The notes beneath the pieces are model-generated. The model had not been told where the DNA came from. It saw only the letters and a program-made list of their open reading frames with translations, and made no database searches. Position numbers and translations under genes: made by a program. Source: Treponema sp. (GTDB lineage: Bacteria; Spirochaetota; Spirochaetia; Treponematales; Breznakiellaceae). Taken from it: a stretch of DNA of 52,774 bases. Positions 34,546-41,774 of this stretch are shown here, piece after piece. The number at the start of each line of letters is the position of its first letter. The first letter of the stretch is position 1. The stretch is from positions 1 to 52,774 of the forward strand of contig JAAYUZ010000064.1 in assembly GCA_012517385.1 (NCBI GenBank). Direction: 5' to 3'.

Positions 34546-37092
34546 TTGTTTAAAGGTCTTACTCAGCGGGCACAACGAATTCTCACTGTTATAGCCCAGG
34601 ACGAAGCTCGGCGTTTTCATAGTGACCAGCTTTTGCCTGAGCATATTCTTGTTGCAATCATTAAGGATGGTTCAGGAACGGCCTGCAGGGCTTTGGAAGA
34701 TCTGGCTATAGATCTCCAGGATTTTCGGCATGTACTGGAACGGGAAATACCTCAAAAAACCGGAACTTTTATTTTTGGTGATGTGCCACCCTCCCGCAGG
34801 GCCCGAACGCTCCTGGAAGCTGCCGCAGAGGAAGCCCGTAGCTTTGGTCACGAATATGTAGGTACAGAGCACCTGCTTCTGGCATCCATCAGGGAAGAGG
34901 ATTCACCCTCTGCAAGGTACCTTTTTGAAAAACATATCAGTCCTGAGATGCTTCGGTCTACAATTCAATTGGTATTAAGTCAAATCCGGGACGATAATCC
35001 TGCGGAGGATCCGAGGGATAGCTCTCATATCCCAAATTCAAATCCTTTTAGCAATACAGTGCCTGGGGGTGTAAAAAACACAAGGACCCCCATACTCGAT
35101 GAGTTTTCCAGGGATCTCACCGCCATGGCCCGGCTCGGTTCTTTGGACCCGGTAATTGGCCGCGAAAAGGAGGTTAAACGGGTAGTCCGTATTCTTGCAC
35201 GGCGAACTAAGAATAACCCTATCCTGGTGGGAGAACCGGGGGTAGGAAAAACCGCCGTTGTAGAAGCCCTGGCCCAACTAATTGCTTCGGAAAATGTCCC
35301 GGAAATACTCGCTGAAAAGCGGCTTCTGGCCCTCGATTTGGCCTCCGTGGTGGCAGGTACAAAATATCGGGGTGAATTTGAAGAACGGCTTAAGAAGATA
35401 ATGAAGGAGATCAGCCAGGTCGGCAATATTATTCTTTTTATCGATGAAATCCACACCGTCATTGGAGCCGGTGGCGCGGAGGGCACCATCGATGCTTCTA
35501 ACATGCTGAAACCCGCCTTATCCCGGGGTGAAGTGCAATGTATAGGTGCTACGACCCTCTCTGAATATCGCAAACACTTTGAAAAGGATGCAGCCCTGGA
35601 ACGGCGTTTCCAGATGGTTCCGGTAGAAGAAGCAGGTTTGGAAGAAACAATACAGATTTTGAGGGGAATTAAGTCTCGCTATGAGGAACATCACCGGGTA
35701 AGCTACAATGATGGAGCCATAGTCGCAGCAGCAACTCTGGCTCAGCGGTATATCACCGGCCGCTTTATGCCAGACAAGGCCATAGACCTTCTCGACGAGG
35801 CTGGAGCGAAACGAAAACTGGAAACCGATATTAAACCAGCCGAGCTGGGTGATATAGAAAACGAGATAAAGCGGCTTACGGAAGAAAAGGTTCGCCTCGT
35901 AGCAGCCCAGGATTACGAAAAGGCAGCGGAACTACGGGATCAGGTGCGATCTCTCCGATACCAGCTGGAATCGGTAAAAAGGGCCTGGGAGCGGCTTTCC
36001 CGGGAAGAACGGCCTGAGGTTACCGAAACTGATATTCGGCAGGTTGTGGCGGAAGCCACAGGTATTCCCCTGGCAAGGCTCGAAGAAAGTGCATCCCGCA
36101 AACTGCTCCGTATAGAAGAAGAACTTCACCGATCCGTAATCGGACAGGACGATGCGGTCCAGCGTATTGCTGCTGCAATCCGGCGGAGCAGGGCTGGGGT
36201 TTCATCCCTGAAGCGACCCCAGGGATCCTTTATTTTCCTGGGTCCTACAGGGGTCGGTAAGACACTCCTCGCAAAACGGCTTGCCGAATACCTTTTTGGA
36301 ACCGAAGAGGCGCTGGTGCGGATTGACATGTCCGACTACATGGAAAAACACAATGCATCCCGCCTAGTTGGTGCCCCCCCAGGCTATATTGGGTATGAAG
36401 AAGGGGGCGTTCTCACGGAAAAAATCCGCAGAAATCCCTATCGGGTCATCCTCTTCGATGAAATCGAAAAGGCCCATCACGATGTCTTTAACCTGCTCCT
36501 TCAGGTACTCGAAGAAGGAGAACTCAAGGATAACCTAGGCCATACGGTAAGCTTCCGTAACACGGTGATAATAATGACAAGCAATGCCGGTGCCCGCGAA
36601 ATTTCCCGGGATGCACGGCTCGGCTTTAACCCAGATTCGGGTATCATGAACTTAGAAGAAATCCGTTCAGCTGCCCTTACAGAACTTAAGCGGCTCTTTA
36701 ACCCTGAATTCATTAACCGGGTTGATGACATCGTGGTCTTCCATGCACTGAACAGAGAACAGGTACAGGCTATCCTTACCCTGGAAATTCAGGATCTTAA
36801 TAAGCGGCTCCATGACCAGGGATATACTATCCAGGTAAAACAAAGCGCTCAGGATATTCTGATTGAAAAAGGGTGGGATCCCAAATATGGTGCCCGCCCC
36901 ATGCGTCGGGCCATACAAAAGGAATTGGAAGATGTTCTGGCGGTGCTTATCCTTGAACAGGAGTATCCCGCCGGTACCGTCTTTATTGCGGAAGGACGGG
37001 ATGGTAAAATCAGCATAAAACCCAAAAGGAACAAACCAACCTTGGTAAGTTCCGTCCCCGTAGTGCCCACAGAACCAATCAGCAAATCCTAG
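34546..37092 (+). CDS. clpC: ClpC AAA+ protease ATPase/unfoldase
   Basis: An 848-residue Hsp100 ATPase, the unfolding partner of ClpP. N domain 1-145 (two Clp_N repeats). D1 Walker A is GEPGVGKT (229-236) and Walker B IILFIDEIH. A middle domain carries a UVR motif (447-475, AAQDYEKAAELRDQVRSL). D2 Walker A is GPTGVGKT (566-573), with VILFDEIEKAH and the C-terminal GARPMRRAIQKELED. It is longer than the Bacillus protein by a C-terminal tail of about 30 residues. TTG start at 34546 is supported by AGGGGG 7 nt upstream and lies one base after the mcsB stop. The tail after residue 815 is Pro/Lys-rich. The ClpP-binding loop was not checked. Confidence 0.95.
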   Translation: MFKGLTQRAQRILTVIAQDEARRFHSDQLLPEHILVAIIKDGSGTACRALEDLAIDLQDFRHVLEREIPQKTGTFIFGDVPPSRRARTLLEAAAEEARSFGHEYVGTEHLLLASIREEDSPSARYLFEKHISPEMLRSTIQLVLSQIRDDNPAEDPRDSSHIPNSNPFSNTVPGGVKNTRTPILDEFSRDLTAMARLGSLDPVIGREKEVKRVVRILARRTKNNPILVGEPGVGKTAVVEALAQLIASENVPEILAEKRLLALDLASVVAGTKYRGEFEERLKKIMKEISQVGNIILFIDEIHTVIGAGGAEGTIDASNMLKPALSRGEVQCIGATTLSEYRKHFEKDAALERRFQMVPVEEAGLEETIQILRGIKSRYEEHHRVSYNDGAIVAAATLAQRYITGRFMPDKAIDLLDEAGAKRKLETDIKPAELGDIENEIKRLTEEKVRLVAAQDYEKAAELRDQVRSLRYQLESVKRAWERLSREERPEVTETDIRQVVAEATGIPLARLEESASRKLLRIEEELHRSVIGQDDAVQRIAAAIRRSRAGVSSLKRPQGSFIFLGPTGVGKTLLAKRLAEYLFGTEEALVRIDMSDYMEKHNASRLVGAPPGYIGYEEGGVLTEKIRRNPYRVILFDEIEKAHHDVFNLLLQVLEEGELKDNLGHTVSFRNTVIIMTSNAGAREISRDARLGFNPDSGIMNLEEIRSAALTELKRLFNPEFINRVDDIVVFHALNREQVQAILTLEIQDLNKRLHDQGYTIQVKQSAQDILIEKGWDPKYGARPMRRAIQKELEDVLAVLILEQEYPAGTVFIAEGRDGKISIKPKRNKPTLVSSVPVVPTEPISKS

Positions 37093-37101
37093 GAGGTTCC
37101 C

Positions 37102-37809
37102 ATGGTTACCCTGCCACTTAAAGGATCAGACAAGACGGTTACCCTTGCGCCATCAAAAATTATCGCAGTGGGTCTTAATTATCATGCCCATATTCAGGAA
37201 AGCAAGGTTTTTGACCTGAAGAAACTTGATGTCCCCACCGAACCTGTCCTGTTTGCCAAGACCCCTAATGTACTGATTGGCCCCAACGAACCCATCGTCA
37301 TTCCTTCATTTCTTAAGGAGTATCATTTTGATGAACCCAGGATAGATCCTGAAGCGGAGCTTGCAATTATAATTGGCAAGGGTTGTAAAAATGTCACTGA
37401 AGCTGAGGCCTTAAATTACGTGTTAGGCTATACCTGTTTTAATGATGTAAGCCAGCGGAATATTCAGAAGCTCGATGCCTCTGGCTGGTTCAGGGGCAAA
37501 TCCTTTGATACCTTTGGCCCAATCGGCCCTGTGATTGTACCGCCCAGTTTTATTCCTGATCCGCAGAAGCTGGCTATAAGCTGCCGGATTAATGGAAAAA
37601 CCACCCAGGCAGCCACTACTGCAGATATGATTTTTTCGGTCAGGAAACTCATCTCCTATATTTCTAAAAATTTCACCCTAGAGGCCGGGGATATTATTGC
37701 CACCGGGACCCCCAGCGGAGTCAGTCCTATAAAATCGGGAGACGAAGTAGAAGTCGAAATAGAAGGTATAGGGATCCTCAGAAACCCGGTCATCGAGGAA
37801 AACCGATAA
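37102..37809 (+). CDS. Fumarylacetoacetate-hydrolase-family protein
   Basis: A 235-residue enzyme of the FAH family (acylpyruvase/hydroxyhept-diene-dioate isomerase type). The metal-binding acidic residues are visible in IDPEAELAIIIGKG (Glu-x-Glu) and CFNDVSQRN (Asp). SFDTFGPIGP, GKTTQAATTADMIFSV and IATGTPSGVSPIKSGDEVEV are also characteristic. Family members hydrolyse or decarboxylate short beta-diketo acids, and oxaloacetate decarboxylase activity is known for some. AGGAGG 5 nt upstream of the ATG. Nine nt after clpC, and directly followed by the aminotransferase, so probably the same mRNA. Confidence 0.85.
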   Translation: MVTLPLKGSDKTVTLAPSKIIAVGLNYHAHIQESKVFDLKKLDVPTEPVLFAKTPNVLIGPNEPIVIPSFLKEYHFDEPRIDPEAELAIIIGKGCKNVTEAEALNYVLGYTCFNDVSQRNIQKLDASGWFRGKSFDTFGPIGPVIVPPSFIPDPQKLAISCRINGKTTQAATTADMIFSVRKLISYISKNFTLEAGDIIATGTPSGVSPIKSGDEVEVEIEGIGILRNPVIEENR

Positions 37810-39297
37810 ATGAAGCATCTGGAAGAACATTTTTCTCAATTCCGACGGAATACTATAGGGATTGATGCAAGCCTTACAGGTCCTTATGGGAAGGTTCCTC
37901 TTGTATACGCCGATTGGATCGCCTCTGGAAGACTCTATGGCCCCATAGAAGAGCGGATGTTCCATATCGCCTATCCCTATGTGGCAAATACCCACTCAGA
38001 ATCAAGTGCCCTTGGTGCCAGCATGACCCGGGCATACCATGAGGCCCGGCGAAGGATAAAAGCCCATGTACATGCAGGGCCCGAAGATGTGCTTATCACC
38101 GCCGGATCCGGCATGACCGGGGCGGTGAATAAACTGCAGCGCATCCTCGGCCTCCGTATCCCGGAGCGGGCCCGGGGCCTCTGCGGCAGAGGTAACTGCG
38201 AAATACCCGAAGCAGAGCGGCCTGTGGTTTTTATTACCCATATGGAGCACCATTCAAACCATACCAGCTGGCTTGAATCCTTTGCCGATGTGGTTATTCT
38301 GGAACCCGACGAAAACCTCATGGTGCAATGCGAAGAACTGGAAAAACAATTAAAGCACTATGCCAAACGGCCAGTTAAAATCGGAGCCTTCTCCGCAGCA
38401 TCTAATGTCACCGGCATACGGCCGCCCTATCGTGACCTGGCCCGGCTCATGCATCGTGCAGGCGGTATCGCCCTGGTGGATTTTGCCGCCGCAGCCCCCT
38501 ATGATCAGATTGATATGCATCCTGAAGGAGACCCCGAGTCGTATCTTGATGGCATATATTTAAGCCCCCATAAATTCCTCGGCGGTCCAGGTTCACCGGG
38601 GATTGTGGTTTTTAATAAACGGCTCTACCATAACACCACACCGGATGATCCTGGAGGCGGTACTGTAAAATGGACCGATCGCTGGGAACATGCCCACTAT
38701 GTGGATGATATCGAAGCCCGGGAAGATGGGGGAACCCCGGCTTTTCTGGGGACCATTCGGGCCGCCATGGCCATGGAGCTTAAAGAACAGATGGGGACCG
38801 AAGCAATCCATGAACGGGAGAAGGAGCTTATCAATCGAGCATTCGAAGGGCTTCTTGCTCTTCCCCGGCTTCATATTCTGGCCCCACAGGAACGGGAACG
38901 CATAGGGGCTATATCTTTTTATTTTGATCACCTTCATTACAATCTGGTGGTGCGTATCCTGTCAGAAAAATATGGAATACAGGTCCGTGGAGGTTGTTCC
39001 TGTGCGGGAACCTACGGACATTATCTGCTTCATATCGATAAGAAGTGGTCCCATATGATTGCATGCCAGGTTGAATCGGGGGATCTTTCCAAAAAACCCG
39101 GCTGGGTGCGGCTTTCCTTGCATCCCACCATGACTAACAGTGAACTTGATTACATAGTAGGGGCTATTAAAGAAATCGGTCTTCAAGGTCCCACATGGGC
39201 AGAAGAGTATTATTTTGATAAAGCCTCAGGGGAATTTTTTAGAAAAGACGGTCGGGACTTTACCGCCTTTACTACCGAAGAGTTATTTACAATCTGA
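37810..39297 (+). CDS. Class V aminotransferase (cysteine-desulfurase-like fold)
   Basis: A 495-residue PLP enzyme, long for the family. The Schiff-base Lys is in YLSPHKFLGGPG (Lys255). Other class V markers are ITAGSGMTGAVNKL, THMEHHSNHTSWLE, ALVDFAAAAPYDQIDMHP and GTPAFLGTIRAAMA. An insert with GLCGRGNCEIPEAE carries two Cys. A later RGGCSCAGTYGHYLLHID lies where desulfurases keep their catalytic-Cys loop, but the spacing differs, so desulfurase activity is not assured. No sufB, sufE or iscU gene is near. The ATG directly follows the FAH stop codon. The specific substrate is unknown. Confidence 0.82.
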   Translation: MKHLEEHFSQFRRNTIGIDASLTGPYGKVPLVYADWIASGRLYGPIEERMFHIAYPYVANTHSESSALGASMTRAYHEARRRIKAHVHAGPEDVLITAGSGMTGAVNKLQRILGLRIPERARGLCGRGNCEIPEAERPVVFITHMEHHSNHTSWLESFADVVILEPDENLMVQCEELEKQLKHYAKRPVKIGAFSAASNVTGIRPPYRDLARLMHRAGGIALVDFAAAAPYDQIDMHPEGDPESYLDGIYLSPHKFLGGPGSPGIVVFNKRLYHNTTPDDPGGGTVKWTDRWEHAHYVDDIEAREDGGTPAFLGTIRAAMAMELKEQMGTEAIHEREKELINRAFEGLLALPRLHILAPQERERIGAISFYFDHLHYNLVVRILSEKYGIQVRGGCSCAGTYGHYLLHIDKKWSHMIACQVESGDLSKKPGWVRLSLHPTMTNSELDYIVGAIKEIGLQGPTWAEEYYFDKASGEFFRKDGRDFTAFTTEELFTI

Positions 39298-39314
39298 TTT
39301 TCTTGCTATAGTTT

Positions 39315-39348
39315 AAAAAATCTTTACACTATTTGTAGGATTTTTTTT
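39315..39348 (+). terminator. Terminator-like hairpin after the long plus-strand operon
   Basis: AAAAAATC (39315-39322) pairs with GATTTTTT (39339-39346), with an inner TACA/TGTA pair, and two further T residues follow. Weak and AT-rich, but placed at the end of the operon running from 24800. Confidence 0.45.
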
Positions 39349-39353
39349 GAAAA

Positions 39354-39384
39354 TTGTACAATATAATATTGTGCAAAATATAAT
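39354..39384 (+). promoter_or_regulatory. OhrR-type operator overlapping the gpx-ohrR promoter
   Basis: A palindrome: TTGTACAATA (39354-39363), spacer TAA, TATTGTGCAA (39367-39376), one mismatch in ten pairs. It resembles the known OhrR operator type TACAATT-AATTGTA. A consensus -10 TATAAT at 39379-39384 and a -35-like TTGTAC at 39354-39359 place it over the promoter, so repressor binding would block RNA polymerase. Confidence 0.65.
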
Positions 39385-39415
39385 AATGTACTATATTTAT
39401 TATATGGAGGATTTT

Positions 39416-39901
39416 ATGGAAGCAACTATTTTTGATTTACAAGGTGAATTAAGTAATGGTACCCAATGTGCACTTTCACAATATAAGGGTAAAGTTTTAT
39501 TGGTAGTGAATACCGCAAGCCAATGTGGATTTACCCCCCAATATAAGGGACTCGAATCCTTATATAAAAAATATAAGGAAAAAGGGCTTGTGGTACTTGG
39601 TTTTCCCTGTGATCAGTTTGCACATCAGGAGCCCGGTACGGATGAAGAGATTCAACAGTTTTGTGAAAGAAATTATGGAGTAACCTTTCCTATTTTTAAA
39701 AAAATAGAAGTAAATGGCCCTGGTACTCATCCTGTTTTTTCATTCTTACGTAAACAGGCCCCTGGATTAATTGGTGATTCAATCAAATGGAATTTTACTA
39801 AATTTCTTGTTTCTAAAGACGGGAAAAAAGTGAAACGCTATGCTCCGACTGTAGAACCGGAACAGCTTGAATCAGACATTTTTGCTGCCCTTGCATCATG
39901 A
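39416..39901 (+). CDS. Glutathione-peroxidase-family thiol peroxidase (Cys type)
   Basis: A 161-residue GPx-fold peroxidase. ATG 39416 is chosen from GGAGG 5 nt upstream; a longer in-frame reading from 39347 lacks homology. The peroxidatic residue is Cys37 (TASQCGFT, coded by TGT, so Cys not selenocysteine). The partner residues are Gln67 in FPCDQF, Trp125 and Asn126 in WNFTKF. Cys-type bacterial GPx enzymes usually take electrons from thioredoxin. It is the first gene of a two-gene unit with OhrR and is visibly AT-richer than neighbours (38% GC by hand count of 39481-39540). This suggests recent acquisition. Confidence 0.92.
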   Translation: MEATIFDLQGELSNGTQCALSQYKGKVLLVVNTASQCGFTPQYKGLESLYKKYKEKGLVVLGFPCDQFAHQEPGTDEEIQQFCERNYGVTFPIFKKIEVNGPGTHPVFSFLRKQAPGLIGDSIKWNFTKFLVSKDGKKVKRYAPTVEPEQLESDIFAALAS

Positions 39902-40329
39902 ATAAAGAATTATTACTTTCGAATCAAATTTGTTTTCTCGTATATCGTCTCGATAGGGAAATACAAGCAAGATATAGGCCCCTTCTTGATACACTGGGAG
40001 TAACCTATCCTCAATACCTTGTATTGCTTGTCCTTTGGGAATATCAATCCTTGGAAGTAGGAAAGTTGTGTACTATTCTTGGTCTCGATACGGGCACAAT
40101 TTCTCCGCTTCTTAAAAGGATGCAAAATGCAGGATTGATACAAAAAATACGTTCCAGGAAAGATGAGCGGGTTGTTACGATATTATTAACCGAAAAAGGT
40201 AAAAATTTGCAGGAAGAGGCTTTAAAGATACCCAAACAAATCTATGACTGTTTATTCAAAGAATCAGAAGAGTATGTAGCCTTAAAACAGCTTCTTTCCA
40301 CCTATGTATCACGATTGTCTTCTTCCTGA
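39898..40329 (+). CDS. ohrR: OhrR-like MarR-family peroxide sensor
   Basis: A 143-residue MarR-family repressor, close to OhrR. The N-terminal SNQICFLVYRLDRE carries Cys12, aligned with the redox-sensing Cys of Bacillus OhrR (NQLCFLLYASSRE). The winged helix is visible: LGLDTGTISPLLKRMQNAGL and RSRKDERVVTILLTEKG. One Cys at position 12 plus others at about 59 and 120 are present. Peroxide oxidation of the first would release it from DNA. The ATG overlaps the gpx stop codon (ATGA). It is likely autoregulated with gpx through the palindrome at 39354-39376. Confidence 0.85.
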   Translation: MNKELLLSNQICFLVYRLDREIQARYRPLLDTLGVTYPQYLVLLVLWEYQSLEVGKLCTILGLDTGTISPLLKRMQNAGLIQKIRSRKDERVVTILLTEKGKNLQEEALKIPKQIYDCLFKESEEYVALKQLLSTYVSRLSSS

Positions 40330-40351
40330 TGTTTTTGCAAACCCCTCTAAG

Positions 40352-40390
40352 GTTGCTCTTTCAAAACTCAAAGAGTTTTAAAAGAGCAAC
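40352..40390. terminator. Long near-perfect hairpin between ohrR and glgC
   Basis: GTTGCTCTTT (40352-40361) pairs with AAAGAGCAAC (40381-40390); inside, AAAACTC (40363-40369) pairs with GAGTTTT (40373-40379) around loop AAA. This is 17 pairs with one C:A mismatch. There is no U-run after it in either direction, so a classical intrinsic terminator is not shown, but it sits between convergent genes where one is expected. Confidence 0.45.
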
Positions 40391-40404
40391 TGGCAGTAAA
40401 TAGA

Positions 40405-41679
40405 TTAAATCACTGTTCCTGGATACAGCACTGCGTTTTTAGGAATGACAATAATGCCGTCTACGATATGGTAGTGGCCGTAATCTCCATCGGTTCGATT
40501 AAGGTCATCGATGCCGATTCGGCAGCCTTCACCGATTCGGGCATTTTTATCGATAATCGCGCCTTTTACAATGGTTCCCTTCCCGATTCCGATGTCAGGA
40601 AGCCTGGCTTCGGCGTTTTGCCGTTTCTGTTCCTCCGATTCATAATAATCAGCCCCCATACAGACCACACCATTAAGGCTTGCCCCGGATTCTATTATGG
40701 TTCGGATACCGACGATGGAGTTAGATATGGAAGCATTGGTAATGATACAACCCTCCGCAGCTATGGATTGATTCATGTTGCTGAAGTTCATCTTAGAAGG
40801 GGGCAGGTTCCGCATATGGGTGTAAATTGGAGCTTTTTCATCATAAAAATCGAATTTAGGGGTCAGACTGGTAAGGTCCAGGTTGGCTTCATAAAAGTTT
40901 TTTATGGTACCGATGTCTTCCCAGTACCCGTCATAGATATAGGCATTAACCTTTTTTTTGCCAATTAAGGATGGAATTATTTCTTTACCAAAATCGGTAT
41001 ATTCATTATCAAGACTGGCTTCCATCGCTGCTGCATCGAACACATAGATACCCATGGAAGCAAGGTATTCTTTGCCCTTGGTCCTCCGGTCGGTTAGGAG
41101 TTCGGAGGGAATCTTAAAATCGTTGATGTCCTTTACCGGTCCTGGTTTTTCCAAAAATTCGGTGATTTCATTCTTTTTATTTGCCTTAAGAATACCAAGC
41201 TGGCTTGCATCTTCCCGTGTGACGGCGGTACAGGCGATGGTTACTTCAGCGCCGGATTCTTTATGCTGCTTCAGAAGTTCCTGCAGGTCCATACGATAGA
41301 GCTGATCCCCCGATAGTATGAGGTAGTGACTGGGGTTCTGGGTTCTGAAGTGAATAAAGTTTTTCCTCACCGCATCAGCGGTTCCCTCGTACCATCCTGA
41401 GTGTTCAAAAGTTTGTTCTGCCGCAAGAATCTCTACAAAACCCCGGGAGAAGGAGTCAAAGGAATAAGTATGGGCCACATGCATATGGAGGGATGCGGAG
41501 TTAAACTGGGTAAGAATATATACCTTTCGGAGATTGGAATTGATGCAGTTTGAAATAGGAATATCTACCAGTCTGTATTTTCCTCCAAAGGGAACCGCTG
41601 GTTTTGCCCTCGATTGAGTTAGGGGAAACAGTCTGGTTCCTTTACCTCCTCCCAGCACAATAGATAGTACCTCAGTCAT
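40405..41679 (-). CDS. glgC: Glucose-1-phosphate adenylyltransferase
   Basis: ADP-glucose pyrophosphorylase, 424 residues, first committed step of glycogen synthesis. The N-terminal nucleotidyltransferase motif is LGGGKGTRLFPLTQSRAKPA, followed by FGGKYRLVDIPISNCINS. YLILSGDQLYRMD is the central loop, with a left-handed beta-helix C-terminus containing repeating hexapeptide-like turns (IGKGTIVKGAIIDKNARIGEG). Starts ATG 41679 behind GGAGGAG. Other glycogen genes are not adjacent here. Confidence 0.93.
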   Translation of the reverse strand: MTEVLSIVLGGGKGTRLFPLTQSRAKPAVPFGGKYRLVDIPISNCINSNLRKVYILTQFNSASLHMHVAHTYSFDSFSRGFVEILAAEQTFEHSGWYEGTADAVRKNFIHFRTQNPSHYLILSGDQLYRMDLQELLKQHKESGAEVTIACTAVTREDASQLGILKANKKNEITEFLEKPGPVKDINDFKIPSELLTDRRTKGKEYLASMGIYVFDAAAMEASLDNEYTDFGKEIIPSLIGKKKVNAYIYDGYWEDIGTIKNFYEANLDLTSLTPKFDFYDEKAPIYTHMRNLPPSKMNFSNMNQSIAAEGCIITNASISNSIVGIRTIIESGASLNGVVCMGADYYESEEQKRQNAEARLPDIGIGKGTIVKGAIIDKNARIGEGCRIGIDDLNRTDGDYGHYHIVDGIIVIPKNAVLYPGTVI

Positions 41680-41722
41680 GATGCTCCTCCTGAAAGTAAA
41701 ATTATTACCACCCTTTTCTTGT

Positions 41723-41751
41723 AGTATACGGTGAGATATTCCATCTGTCGA
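41723..41751 (-). promoter_or_regulatory. glgC promoter
   Basis: Minus strand TCGACA (41751-41746), a 17-nt spacer and TATACT (41728-41723). The leader is about 35 nt and includes an AGGAGG Shine-Dalgarno before ATG 41679. Confidence 0.65.
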
Positions 41752-41762
41752 TACTTTCTTGT

Positions 41763-41768
41763 TATAAT
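41763..41768 (+). promoter_or_regulatory. -10 box, leaderless configuration, for mrfA
   Basis: Perfect TATAAT, then 6 nt to the ATG at 41775. No Shine-Dalgarno and no clear -35. Confidence 0.45.
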
Positions 41769-41774
41769 TCCGTT

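Noticed and set aside
39347-39415. Upstream extension of the peroxidase gene
   Set aside because: The added residues are translated promoter/operator sequence; GGAGG points to ATG 39416.
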